Shown: positions 33,292-43,389 of the stretch, in pieces | How positions within the stretch are numbered: the stretch's first letter is position 1 | How the letters are laid out: the number at the start of each line of letters is the position of its first letter | Assembly (NCBI GenBank): GCA_963827065.1 | Contig: CAWGZM010000012.1 | Span: 186,001-250,000 of the forward strand | Source of the DNA: JACVRW01 sp963827065 | GTDB taxonomy: Bacteria > Actinomycetota > Thermoleophilia > Solirubrobacterales > Thermoleophilaceae | Direction: 5' to 3' | DNA length: 64,000 nucleotides | Program-made: the position numbers and the translations under genes | The notes under the pieces: model-generated | What the model saw: the letters and a program-made list of their open reading frames with translations, nothing else | Database searches by the model: none | What the model was told of the DNA's origin: nothing

Positions 33292-34460
33292 GAGCCGCCC
33301 TCGAGCGCGAGCACCTCCGCGAGGTCCTTGTCGCCGCGGCCCGACAGCGTCACGAGGTCGAGCCCGTTGCCGGGGTTGGCGAGCATCCACGCCACGGCGT
33401 GCGACGACTCGAGTGCCGGCAGGATTCCTTCGAGTGCAGCGACACGCTTGAACGCGGCCAGCGCCCCGCCGTCGTCGATTCCCTCGTAGCGCACACGGCC
33501 GCTGTCGCGCAGCCAGGCGTGCTCCGGCCCGACGCCGGGATAGTCGAGCCCCGCCGAGATCGAGTGGGCCTCGAGGATCTGTCCCTCCTCGTCCTGGATC
33601 ACCGCCGACATCGCGCCGTGCAGGACGCCGCGCGCGCCCGTCGTCAGCGGCGCCGAGTGGCGCATCGTCGCGAGGCCCTCCCCGGCGGCCTCGACGCCGA
33701 TCAGCTCGACCCCGTCGTCGCCCACGAACGGGATGAAGCTGCCGATTGCGTTCGAGCCCCCGCCCACGCAGGCGATCACGCGGTCGGGGAGCCGGCCCGT
33801 CCGCTCGAGCAGCTGCGCGCGCGCCTCGTCGCCGATGCGGCGCTGCAGGTCGCGCACCATCGCCGGGTACGGCGCCGGGCCGACGCACGAGCCGATCACG
33901 TAGTGCGTCGTCTCGACGTTCGCGACCCAGTCGCGAATCGCCGCCGAGACGGCCTCCTTCAGCGTGCGCGCGCCGGCCTCGACGCCCACGACTTCGGCGC
34001 CGAGCAGCCGCATCCGCTGGACGTTCGGCTGCTGGCGGCGGATGTCCTCGGTGCCCATGTAGACGACGCACTCGAGGTTGAGCAGCGCACAGGCGGTGGC
34101 CGCCGCTACGCCGTGCTGGCCCGCACCGGTCTCGGCGATCACGCGCGGCTTTCGCATCCGGCGCGCCAGCAGCGACTGGCCGAGCGCGTTGTTGATCTTG
34201 TGCGAGCCGGTGTGTGCGAGGTCCTCGCGCTTCAGCCATACCTCGGCGCCGGTTGCGTCCGAGAGGCCACGCGCGTGGTAGATCGGCGTCGGGCGGCCGA
34301 CGAAGTCGCGCAGGAGTGAGTCGAGCTCGTCGTTGAAACCCGGGTCGGAGCGCGCCGACAGCCACTCGCGCTCGAGCTCGTCGAGCGCCGGGATCAGTGT
34401 CTCGGGGACGTATCGGCCCCCGTAGGGCCCGAAGCGCCGCTCGACGGCCTCGGTGCTCAT
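33288..34460 (-). CDS. trpB: Tryptophan synthase beta chain
   Basis: This 390-residue PLP enzyme joins indole and serine. The PLP lysine lies in HTGSHKINNALGQ, and the phosphate loop is CVGGGSNAIG. FGPYGGRYVPETL at the N-terminus and the GPEHAWLRDSGR block are typical of TrpB type 1. The ATG at 34460 overlaps the trpF stop. Confidence 0.97.
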   Translation of the reverse strand: MSTEAVERRFGPYGGRYVPETLIPALDELEREWLSARSDPGFNDELDSLLRDFVGRPTPIYHARGLSDATGAEVWLKREDLAHTGSHKINNALGQSLLARRMRKPRVIAETGAGQHGVAAATACALLNLECVVYMGTEDIRRQQPNVQRMRLLGAEVVGVEAGARTLKEAVSAAIRDWVANVETTHYVIGSCVGPAPYPAMVRDLQRRIGDEARAQLLERTGRLPDRVIACVGGGSNAIGSFIPFVGDDGVELIGVEAAGEGLATMRHSAPLTTGARGVLHGAMSAVIQDEEGQILEAHSISAGLDYPGVGPEHAWLRDSGRVRYEGIDDGGALAAFKRVAALEGILPALESSHAVAWMLANPGNGLDLVTLSGRGDKDLAEVLALEGGS

Positions 34461-35110
34461 GCGGAGACGGCCTCGCCGGCCGGGGCGTCGGCGGCTGCGA
34501 CCGCGCGGAAGAAGGCCTCGAGCTTGGCGGGGTCCTTGCAGCCCGGCGCCGACTCGGTGCCGCTCGCGGTGTCGACGGCGAAGGGATGCACGGCGGCGAT
34601 CGCCTCCCCCACGTTGTCCGGCGTGAGCCCGCCGGACAGCACGACCGGCGGCGTGCCGCGATGGTGGCGCGCCAGCTCCCAGTTGAAGATCTGCCCCGTC
34701 CCGCCCGGCGCGTTCTCGGAGTGGGCGTCGAGCAGGTGGAAGTCGGTCGGGAAGGCGCGCAGCGCGCGGACCTGGGCGGCGTCGCGTACGCGCGCCGTCT
34801 TCATCACCCGGCAGCCGGTCCGGCGTGCCGCCTCCCGGCAGTAGGCCGGCCCCTCGTCGCCGTGGAGCTGCAGCAGGCTGAGGCGGCAGCGGTCCGCGAG
34901 CAGCGCGACCTCGTCGAGGCTCGCGTTCACGAACACGCCGGTCAGCTCGGCCCGGCGGTGGAGCTCGGCGCCGATCGCCTCGGCCTCGTCGGGCGGGCAG
35001 AGGCGCGGGCTCTCGGGCCAGAAGACCATCCCGATCGCCCAGGCGCCGAGATCGGCGGCCCGGAGGGCGTCCTCCGGGCCGGTGATCCCACAGATCTTCA
35101 CGCGGGTCAT
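34457..35110 (-). CDS. trpF: Phosphoribosylanthranilate isomerase
   Basis: This 217-residue enzyme isomerises phosphoribosylanthranilate. VKICGIT at the N-terminus carries the catalytic Cys, LLQLHGDEG is the mid-barrel motif, and LSGGLTPDNV and VDTASGTE are the phosphate-binding loops. The chosen start is the ATG at 35110 (MTRVKICG); an earlier in-frame codon would lie inside the hairpin repeats upstream. It leads the trpF-B-A group. Confidence 0.95.
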   Translation of the reverse strand: MTRVKICGITGPEDALRAADLGAWAIGMVFWPESPRLCPPDEAEAIGAELHRRAELTGVFVNASLDEVALLADRCRLSLLQLHGDEGPAYCREAARRTGCRVMKTARVRDAAQVRALRAFPTDFHLLDAHSENAPGGTGQIFNWELARHHRGTPPVVLSGGLTPDNVGEAIAAVHPFAVDTASGTESAPGCKDPAKLEAFFRAVAAADAPAGEAVSA

Positions 35111-35155
35111 CGCCCGCCTATGGTCGCAGGCGGGCGCTTGATGCACGCCCGCCTA
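35111..35155 (-). promoter_or_regulatory. Competing hairpins in the trpF leader
   Basis: Reading toward trpF, GGCGGGCG occurs at 35153-35146 and again at 35118-35111, directly against the trpF ATG, with its complement CGCCCGCC between them (35136-35129). The middle arm can pair with either outer arm, giving two mutually exclusive 8-bp stems with loops of 9 and 10 bases. Pairing with the second copy would bury the initiation region. It may also act as a terminator behind the htrA gene. No Trp-rich leader peptide is seen. Confidence 0.5.
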
Positions 35156-35158
35156 CCC

Positions 35159-36376
<1,218 letters not shown>

Positions 36377-36400
36377 GGCACCGAGTGTGGAAGGGCAACC

Positions 36401-36414
36401 TTAGAGTCGTCTAA
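36401..36414. promoter_or_regulatory. Short inverted repeat upstream of the htrA-type gene
   Basis: TTAGA and TCTAA flank GTCG, 25 bases ahead of the protease ATG. It is a candidate binding site for a stress regulator. I cannot fit a convincing -35/-10 pair around it. Confidence 0.3.
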
Positions 36415-36470
36415 AAGCAGGCCGAGACCGCGAAAAAGCCCGCAAATGTCGACGGAAGGGCGCCCCGCGC

Positions 36471-38849
36471 CTACGGGCGCGGGCCGCCGGGCGGCATCGC
36501 GAGGAGGCCGCGCAGCCGGTCGCGAAGGTTGCCGCGGGTCAGCTCGCGGCGCACCGCGCGGCGCTCGTGCAGGCTCGGCCCGGGGGGTTCGCGCGGGTCG
36601 TAGCGGGTGGCGCGCAGCGCGCCCGCGTAGGCGGCCGAGCGCGGTCCCGCGAAGCGGCCGAGGCGGCGCTCGAGGCCGAGCAGGGTGGTCGTGGCGGGCA
36701 GGTCCCAGCCAAGCTTGAGGAGCGTCCCGCGCAGCTCACGCAGCTGGACGTCGGCGCGCTCGGATGGCCCGAGCGAGTGGACCCGGCGCACGCGCTCGCT
36801 GACGACGAACGCCCCGGCGGCCGCCAGAGCCACGATCAGGAGCAGAGCGCCCACGACCAGAGTGTTCGCGCCGCTGTCCTCCCCACCGGCCTCGGCGGCG
36901 CCGCCGGCGACGCGCTCGGGTGCGACGCCGGCCCCGCCGACGCGGACCTCACCGGCGTCGGCGGCCGCCGCACTGGTGGCGCTCGCGCTCGACTGCGACT
37001 GGGCGGGCGCCGCCGCGGGGGTCGGGTCGAATGGGACCCAGCCGATGCCCGTGAACCACACCTCGACCCACGAGTGCGCGTCGAGGTCGCGGACGCGGTA
37101 CTCCTTCGTGTCCTTGTTGTACGAGCCGGGCGAGAACCCGGCCGCCACGCGTGCGGGGATGCCGGACATGCGCAGCATCAGCGCCATCGCGCCCGAGAAC
37201 TGCTGGCAGTAGCCGCGCTCGTCCTCGAACAGGAAGCCCGCAAGGGGCAGCGGCCGGGTCGGCACGCGCTCGCTGTAGGCGTAGTTCGTCTGCAGATGGC
37301 GCTCCACGGCCTTGACCGCGTCGTACCCGGTCGGCTGGTCGGCGGTCAGCTCCTGGGCGAGCTCGTACATGCGCCCGTAGCCGGACTCCTGCAGGGCGGT
37401 GGTGGCGGCCGTGGCGCCGTCGCCGGAGAGCGGGTTGCCGCGCAGCGGGACGAACACGCGCTGGCGCAGCTCCGTCGCGGCCTCGCGCGCCGCGCCGCCC
37501 TGCAGGCTCGTGCCCTCGGTGGCGCTCTCCCCCGGGTTCGGCAGGCTGATGCCGGTGTAGGAGATGAGGCTGCTGGGGTAGCCCGAGGGTGCGCCGCGCA
37601 TCTGGTCGGCGCTCGGGTCGGGCGCGTACGCGTCGATCGTGTAGGTGTCGCCCTGCCTCAGCACCTCGCCGCCGATCAGCCGGGTGGTGCCGTCGGCGTA
37701 GCTCGTCGCGCGCACGCCGTCGACCCCGTAGGTGATGCCGGCGCCGACCACGAGGTTGCTCGACAGCGAGCGGACCGTGAAGTCGATCGTCTCGTCCCAG
37801 GCGCCGTTGTACTCGCCGTAGTCCCACTCGGCGCCGCTGCTCAGGAAGCGATCGAAGGGGATCTCCGCCCCGGTCCGCGCCTGCTCGATGTCGCCCGAGC
37901 GATACCAGCGGAAGCCGTCGAAGGCGTCGAGCGTCTCCGCCTTCCAGTAGTGCGGCCGGTCGGCCGAGACGTTCATCAGCGTCGTGCCGTCGCGCGGCCA
38001 GTCGAGCGGCCCGTACTCGTGGCTCCAGTTGAAGGTCACGACCTTGCCCTCGCCGAACCAGCTCCAGGCCTGGTAATCCCACCAGGCGCCCTCGCCGTCG
38101 AGGACGGCCGCCAGCGGCAGTGAGAGCACGCCGATCGACGCCACGACCGCGGCGCCGGCCGCCGCCTCGCGTGGCGGAAGGCGGGGCAGCCACAGATAGG
38201 CGGCTACGAGCAACAGCAGCACCAGGCCGCGCCCGAGCGCCGAGCCGGGGTCGTGCTCGGTCACGGCCGCGCCGTAGAACAGGAGCAGCACGGCCAGGCC
38301 GGCGATGCGCAGCACCGGAGCGGCCCGGCGCGCCGGCCAGAAGGCGAGCGTCGCGGCAAGGGCAAGCAGCAGCGGCGCGCCGAGCAGCAGCGTCAGCCGG
38401 ATCCAGGGGTCGGGCCCGTCGTAGGGCCACTCGACGCCCTGGATGCCCGCGAGCCCGCGGTCGAGCCCGTCCGTCAGCTCGGCCCAGTGCTCAGGCAGCA
38501 GCAACCGGCCCGGCAGGCCGGCGGCCATGAGGCCGATCAGGAGGGTGGCGACCGCCACCAGCGCGGCGAGTCCCCAGATGAGCGGCCGCGGGTACGGCAG
38601 CCGGTCGAGCAGCGCCAGCACGGCACCGCCGCCGACGGCCGTGAGGACCACCAGCAGCGTCCGACCCGCCGGGGCGTTCTCGACCAGCAGCACCCAGTGC
38701 GCCGCTCCGAACGCGGCGAGCGCGCCAAACGCGCAGAGCCGCAGAAGGAGCGAGTCGCGCGGCGCCGCGGAGGCGCGGGCCGCGGTGACGCTCCCGGGCG
38801 GAGCGCCCACCGTGGCCGGCGCACGGATGGGCCCGAGCGGCCCGCTCAT
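36471..38849 (-). CDS. TgpA-type membrane transglutaminase-like protein
   Basis: This 792-residue protein has six or more membrane segments in residues 35-250, a long extracytoplasmic region with a transglutaminase-like core, another membrane segment (about 690-710) and a C-terminal DUF4129-like domain. The papain-like triad is visible: Cys in DERGYCQQFSG, His in DAHSWVEVW and Asp in VPFDPTP. Homologues with DUF58 and MoxR partners are common, and their substrates are unknown. The ATG overlaps the DUF58 stop. Confidence 0.9.
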   Translation of the reverse strand: MSGPLGPIRAPATVGAPPGSVTAARASAAPRDSLLLRLCAFGALAAFGAAHWVLLVENAPAGRTLLVVLTAVGGGAVLALLDRLPYPRPLIWGLAALVAVATLLIGLMAAGLPGRLLLPEHWAELTDGLDRGLAGIQGVEWPYDGPDPWIRLTLLLGAPLLLALAATLAFWPARRAAPVLRIAGLAVLLLFYGAAVTEHDPGSALGRGLVLLLLVAAYLWLPRLPPREAAAGAAVVASIGVLSLPLAAVLDGEGAWWDYQAWSWFGEGKVVTFNWSHEYGPLDWPRDGTTLMNVSADRPHYWKAETLDAFDGFRWYRSGDIEQARTGAEIPFDRFLSSGAEWDYGEYNGAWDETIDFTVRSLSSNLVVGAGITYGVDGVRATSYADGTTRLIGGEVLRQGDTYTIDAYAPDPSADQMRGAPSGYPSSLISYTGISLPNPGESATEGTSLQGGAAREAATELRQRVFVPLRGNPLSGDGATAATTALQESGYGRMYELAQELTADQPTGYDAVKAVERHLQTNYAYSERVPTRPLPLAGFLFEDERGYCQQFSGAMALMLRMSGIPARVAAGFSPGSYNKDTKEYRVRDLDAHSWVEVWFTGIGWVPFDPTPAAAPAQSQSSASATSAAAADAGEVRVGGAGVAPERVAGGAAEAGGEDSGANTLVVGALLLIVALAAAGAFVVSERVRRVHSLGPSERADVQLRELRGTLLKLGWDLPATTTLLGLERRLGRFAGPRSAAYAGALRATRYDPREPPGPSLHERRAVRRELTRGNLRDRLRGLLAMPPGGPRP

Positions 38850-39955
38850 GCCGCCAGCCCTCTGCGCGCGCGCTCGACGAGACAGCCCGTGCAGCCCGCG
38901 ACCTCGAAGGCGGGGCGTGCGCCGGGGAGAGCTCCGGGGGTCACGATGTAGCGGGCGCCGGCGGGCAGGCGCTCGAGCGTGCGCGGCGCCTTGCGCAGGT
39001 CGGCGCCGGTGACCCAGACGACGGCCCCGCCGCGCGGTCCCAGCGTCGAGGCGGGCGGCGCGGGGCCTTCCTCGGCCAGCGCGAGGCGGACGTGCACTGC
39101 GGGCCATGCGCCCATGTCGTGCCCCACCTCGACCGGGCGCCGGTCACCGGGAAGCAGGATCGAGCAGCCGCCGTCGTGCGCGAGCCAGACGCACAGCGAA
39201 GCGGCGGCGCGCACCGCCTTGTCGAGCGCCTCGTCGCTCTCCGGCGCCGAGGGGTCGAGCACGATCAGCGGGGCGGAGTCGAGCTCGGCCACGAGCCGGC
39301 GCTCGAGCATCTCGCCGGTGCGGGCGACGGTCGGCCAGTGGATGCGCGAGGCCGGTGCCCCTTCGCGATACGGCCGCAGGCCGTCGATCTCGAGCTCCGC
39401 CAGCGAAGCATCGAGGCGCCGGCCGGAGAGGCCGGGCGCGTTACCGAGTCCGCCGCGGGCCCCGGCCCCGGCGCCCCCGCTTCCCGGCGCCATCACGGGC
39501 TCGATGCGCGGCAGGACGAGCACCTCCTCCCCGGCGTCGGCGCTGAGCTGGCGGCTGAACAGGCGCAGCGGGTCCCGGATCACGAGCAGCGCCGGCTCGA
39601 GCTCACGCCGGCCGCGGCGGGAGAAGCGCACATTGATGCGCAGGCGGCGTGACCAGCGCCCCGCGACCGGCACGGGCCAGCCGAGCAGCGGCTCGAGGAG
39701 CTCCCCGCCAGGCGGCGGCGCGATTCCGCTGCGGACCTCGATCCGGAGGGGGTAGGGCTCCTCCTCGACGACTGTGGACGGCCCCGGCGTGCGCATGATC
39801 GTCGCACCCTTGGCGGCGAGCAGCACCCAGGCCACGGCGACCACCGCGATCGCAAGCAGGCCGACGCCCGGCACGTAGAGCGAGGGCGAGTCGAAGGTGC
39901 CCCCGGCCAGGCACAGCGCCAGTCCGAGCAGCGCCGTGACGAGTGGGCGGAGCAC
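38846..39955 (-). CDS. DUF58 membrane protein
   Basis: This 369-residue protein has two N-terminal membrane segments (about 5-25 and 30-52) followed by the cytoplasmic DUF58/von Willebrand A-like domain. The family hallmark LRPYREGAPASRIHWPTVART is clear. The start GTG at 39955 is chosen because it directly precedes the first hydrophobic segment and follows the moxR stop by five bases. It probably works with the MoxR ATPase upstream and the transglutaminase downstream in envelope protein assembly. Confidence 0.88.
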   Translation of the reverse strand: MLRPLVTALLGLALCLAGGTFDSPSLYVPGVGLLAIAVVAVAWVLLAAKGATIMRTPGPSTVVEEEPYPLRIEVRSGIAPPPGGELLEPLLGWPVPVAGRWSRRLRINVRFSRRGRRELEPALLVIRDPLRLFSRQLSADAGEEVLVLPRIEPVMAPGSGGAGAGARGGLGNAPGLSGRRLDASLAELEIDGLRPYREGAPASRIHWPTVARTGEMLERRLVAELDSAPLIVLDPSAPESDEALDKAVRAAASLCVWLAHDGGCSILLPGDRRPVEVGHDMGAWPAVHVRLALAEEGPAPPASTLGPRGGAVVWVTGADLRKAPRTLERLPAGARYIVTPGALPGARPAFEVAGCTGCLVERARRGLAA

Positions 39956-39960
39956 GGCGA

Positions 39961-40911
39961 TCAGAGTGCCGGGACGCGCTCCAGGGCGTCGCGCACCACA
40001 GCGTCGCGCTCGTCGTTGCTCGCGCCCGGTGACAGCAGCAGCCGGTGCGAGAGCACGGAGGAGGCGAGCTTCTGGACGTCGTCCGGAAGCGCATGGTCGC
40101 GACCGTCGAGCGCCGCGTAGGCCTTGGCCGCGCGGAAGAGCATCAGCCCAGCGCGCGGGCTCGCGCCAAGCTCGACGCGCGAGTCGGCGCGCGTGGCCTC
40201 GGAGATCGAGACCACGTAGCGGCGCAGCGCCTCGCTGCCGTGGACCGCGCCGGCGGCCGTCTGGCCAGCCAGCACGTCGGCCACATCGGCGACCGTCTCG
40301 AGGTCGAGCACGCGATCGCTCTCGGCGTGCTCGAGCAGCATCGCCGTCTCCTGGTCGGCCGTCGGGTAGCCGAGCGACACTCGGACCATGAAGCGGTCGA
40401 GCTGCGCCTCGGGCAGCGGATAGGTGCCCTCGTACTCGACCGGGTTCTGAGTCGCGACCACGAGGAACGGGCGCGCCAGCTCGTGCGTGTGCTTGTCGAC
40501 GGTCACGTGGCGCTCCTGCATGCACTCGAGCAGGCCCGACTGCGTCTTCGGCGACGCGCGGTTGACCTCGTCGACGAGCACGACGTTCGCGAACACCGGT
40601 CCCGGGCGGAACTCGAAGCGGTTCTCACGCTGGTTGTAGACGTTCGTGCCGACCACGTCCGCGGGCAGCAGGTCGGCGGTGCACTGCACGCGCGCGTACT
40701 CCGCATCGAGCGAGCGGGCGAGCGCGCGTGCCAGAGCGGTCTTACCGACGCCCGGGTAGTCCTCGATCAGGACGTGGCCCTCGGCGAAGAGCGCAACGAG
40801 CACGTCGCGGATCACCTGCTCGGGCGCCTTGACCGCACGCGCGATGTTGTCGCGCAGCCGGGCGCCCAGCTCGGCTACCTGTGATGGGTCGAGCTCAGGG
40901 GCTGTCGCCAT
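39961..40911 (-). CDS. MoxR-family AAA+ ATPase
   Basis: This 316-residue ATPase has Walker A EDYPGVGKTALARALA (about 50-65), Walker B VVLVDEVNRASPKTQ, sensor 1 VVATQNPVEYEGTYPLPEAQLDRFM and a C-terminal lid. MoxR proteins act as chaperones with metal-site (VWA or DUF58) partners. It heads the moxR-DUF58-tgpA cluster, 56 bases past the trpC stop. Confidence 0.94.
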   Translation of the reverse strand: MATAPELDPSQVAELGARLRDNIARAVKAPEQVIRDVLVALFAEGHVLIEDYPGVGKTALARALARSLDAEYARVQCTADLLPADVVGTNVYNQRENRFEFRPGPVFANVVLVDEVNRASPKTQSGLLECMQERHVTVDKHTHELARPFLVVATQNPVEYEGTYPLPEAQLDRFMVRVSLGYPTADQETAMLLEHAESDRVLDLETVADVADVLAGQTAAGAVHGSEALRRYVVSISEATRADSRVELGASPRAGLMLFRAAKAYAALDGRDHALPDDVQKLASSVLSHRLLLSPGASNDERDAVVRDALERVPAL

Positions 40912-40967
40912 GGAGCACCATGGTAGGGATACGGATCATCCGGCTTTTCGGTTCCTGCGCCAACTCT

Positions 40968-41765
40968 TCAAGCCTGGGTGGGTTCCTCGGAACGAGTCAG
41001 CTCCCGGACCGCCGCCTCGGGGTTCGGCGCGCGCATCAGCACCTCGCCGATCAGGACGGCGTCGACGCCCACCTGCTCCAGCTCCTCGATCTGCCAGCGG
41101 TCGTGGATTCCCGACTCGGATACGACCACCTTGCCGGCCGGCACGTCGGCGAGCAGGTCGAAGGTCGTCTGGATGTCGACGGTGAAGCTCTCGAGGTCGC
41201 GGTTGTTGATCCCGATCACGTCGCAGTCGATTTCGAGCGCACGCTCGAGCTCCTCGTCATCGTGGATCTCGACGATCGCGTCGAGGTCGATCTCGTTGGC
41301 GAGCGACCACAGGTTCCAGAGCTCGTCGTCATCGAGCGACCCGACCACGAGCAGCACGGCGTCGGCGCCCGCGACCTTGGCCTCGTAGAGCTGGTAGGGG
41401 TCGATCGTGAAGTCCTTGCGGAGGATCGGCAAGTCACAGGCCGCGCGCGCCTCGCGCAGGTCCGCAAGCGACCCGCCGAAGTGGGCCTCCTCGGTGAGGA
41501 TCGACAGCGCCGCCGCGCCGCCGCGCTCGTAGGCGCGCACGATCTCGGCACAGCTCGCCCCCTCGCGGATCGCCCCGGCCGACGGCGAGCGGCGCTTGTG
41601 CTCGGCGATCAGCGAGGTGCCGGGGCTCGCCAGGGCTTCGGCGAACGGGCGCCCCTCGCGCCTGACGTCGATCTGTCCCTCGAGCTCCGATTGGGGGCGC
41701 TCGCGCTTGCGCGCGGCGACCGCTTCCCGCGTCGCGTCGACGATGTCGTCGAGGCGCGGGGTCAT
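40968..41765 (-). CDS. trpC: Indole-3-glycerol-phosphate synthase
   Basis: This 265-residue TIM-barrel enzyme closes the indole ring. IAEHKRRSPSAGAI carries the catalytic Lys; LPILRKDFTIDPYQ, GINNRDLESF and VSESGI are the further hallmarks. It is the last gene of trpE-G-D-C, with an ATGA overlap to trpD. Confidence 0.96.
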   Translation of the reverse strand: MTPRLDDIVDATREAVAARKRERPQSELEGQIDVRREGRPFAEALASPGTSLIAEHKRRSPSAGAIREGASCAEIVRAYERGGAAALSILTEEAHFGGSLADLREARAACDLPILRKDFTIDPYQLYEAKVAGADAVLLVVGSLDDDELWNLWSLANEIDLDAIVEIHDDEELERALEIDCDVIGINNRDLESFTVDIQTTFDLLADVPAGKVVVSESGIHDRWQIEELEQVGVDAVLIGEVLMRAPNPEAAVRELTRSEEPTQA

Positions 41766-42778
41766 GTGCGCGTCTCCGCGATCCAGCGCTCGAGCACATC
41801 CGTAGCGGCGCCCGAGTCGATTGACCGCTCGGCGCTGCGGACACCTTCGGCGAGCGACTCCGCCCGGCCCGCCACCTGGATCGCCGCGCCGGCGTTCAGC
41901 AGAGCGAGCGAGCGCTCCGGGCCCGGCTCACCGGCGAGCACGGCCCTCAGCACGCGGGCATTCTCATCGGGGCTGCCAGCGCCCACCGCGCCGTCCGCTA
42001 CGGGCTTCAGTCCGACGTCCACGGGAGACACCTCATAGACCTCGAGCTCGCCGCCGGTCAACTCGACAACGCGGGTCGACCCCGAGACCGAGAACTCGTC
42101 GAGTCCATCCGCGCTCGACACTACCAGGGCCCTTTCGGTCCCAAGCTCTCCGAGAGCGGCCGCCATTGTCTCCAGCTTCCCCGGGTCGGAGACGCCGATC
42201 ACCTGGCGCCGCGCGCCTGCCGGATTCGTGAGGGGGCCTAGGAAGTTGAAGATCGTGCGGACGCCCAGCTCCTTGCGGACCGGCACCACGTGCTTCATCG
42301 CGGAGTGGTGGCGCGGGGCGAACATGAAGCCGAAGCCCACCGAGTCGATGCAGGCCGCCACGGCGGCCGGCTCGAGGTCGATGCGCGCGCCGAGCGCCTC
42401 GAGCACGTCGGCCGAGCCGCACTGGCTTGTGGCGGAGCGGTTGCCGTGCTTGGCCACGCGGCAGCCGGCCCCGGCAGCGATGAAGGCCGCCGTGGTCGAC
42501 ACGTTGAAGGTCGGCCGCCCGCCGCCGGTGCCGGCGGTGTCGACGAGGTCGTCGCCCGCCTCTACCTTCAGCGCGAACGAGCGCATCGCGCTCGCGAGCC
42601 CGGCGATCTCGCTCACGGACTCGCCCTTCGTCCGCAGGGCGATCAGGAAGGCCGCCGTCTGCGTCTCTGAGGCGTTGCCCTCCATCACCTCGGCGAGCAC
42701 GCGCTCCGCGTCGACGGCGGACAGGTCCTCACCGCCGGCCAACCGGTCGATGGCGTCGGTCAGTACGGGGTTCGGCAC
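41762..42778 (-). CDS. trpD: Anthranilate phosphoribosyltransferase
   Basis: This 338-residue enzyme adds phosphoribose to anthranilate. The PRPP loop DTAGTGGGRPTFNVST and the AKHGNRSATSQCGSADVLEALG block are fully conserved. The GTG at 42778 begins two bases after the trpG stop; upstream sequence in frame is not conserved. Confidence 0.96.
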   Translation of the reverse strand: MPNPVLTDAIDRLAGGEDLSAVDAERVLAEVMEGNASETQTAAFLIALRTKGESVSEIAGLASAMRSFALKVEAGDDLVDTAGTGGGRPTFNVSTTAAFIAAGAGCRVAKHGNRSATSQCGSADVLEALGARIDLEPAAVAACIDSVGFGFMFAPRHHSAMKHVVPVRKELGVRTIFNFLGPLTNPAGARRQVIGVSDPGKLETMAAALGELGTERALVVSSADGLDEFSVSGSTRVVELTGGELEVYEVSPVDVGLKPVADGAVGAGSPDENARVLRAVLAGEPGPERSLALLNAGAAIQVAGRAESLAEGVRSAERSIDSGAATDVLERWIAETRT

Positions 42779-42780
42779 GG

Positions 42781-43389
42781 CTAATCGCTCAGGAAGTTGC
42801 GCAACAGCTCTTTGCCATGCGGCGTGAGGACTGACTCGGGGTGGAACTGGACGCCCTCGAGCGGCAGCTCGCGGTGGCGCAATCCCATGATCACATCGCC
42901 CGCGCGCGCGGAGACCTCGAGCTCGTCCGGCAGCCCCTCGGGGCGCACGACAAGCGAGTGGTAGCGGCCGACCACGAGCGGAGATTCGAGACCAGCGTAG
43001 ATCGTCCTGCCGTCGTGCTCGGTCTCGGCGGTCTTGCCGTGCACCGGCTCGCCGCGCACGACGGTGCCCCCGAACTCGGCCGCCAGCGCCTGGTGGCCGA
43101 GGCAGACGCCCAGCACCGGCACGCCCGCCTCGGCGTAGTGGCGCGTCGCCTGCTTCGAGAGCCCGGCCTCCTCGGGCGTGCACGGGCCCGGGGAGACGAT
43201 TACCCGGTCGGCCTCGCGCTCGAGCAGCTCCGGGACGTCATTTCGGACGACGTCCACCTCGGCACCCAGCTCGCCCAGGTACTGGACGAGGTTGTAGGTA
43301 AACGAGTCGTAGTTGTCGAGGATCAACACCCGGGGGCTCACGCCCCCGGACCCCCGTGGCACCTGGCCGGCCGTGCCGGGCTCGGTCAT
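42781..43389 (-). CDS. trpG: Anthranilate synthase, glutamine amidotransferase subunit
   Basis: This 202-residue class I amidotransferase supplies ammonia to TrpE. The Cys nucleophile is in VLGVCLGHQALA and the His-Glu pair is in QFHPESVLTPHG. The ATG at 43389 makes an ATGA overlap with trpE and adds about 19 poorly conserved residues before LILDNYDSFTYN; a GTG at the SPRVLIL boundary is the alternative. Confidence 0.95.
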   Translation of the reverse strand: MTEPGTAGQVPRGSGGVSPRVLILDNYDSFTYNLVQYLGELGAEVDVVRNDVPELLEREADRVIVSPGPCTPEEAGLSKQATRHYAEAGVPVLGVCLGHQALAAEFGGTVVRGEPVHGKTAETEHDGRTIYAGLESPLVVGRYHSLVVRPEGLPDELEVSARAGDVIMGLRHRELPLEGVQFHPESVLTPHGKELLRNFLSD

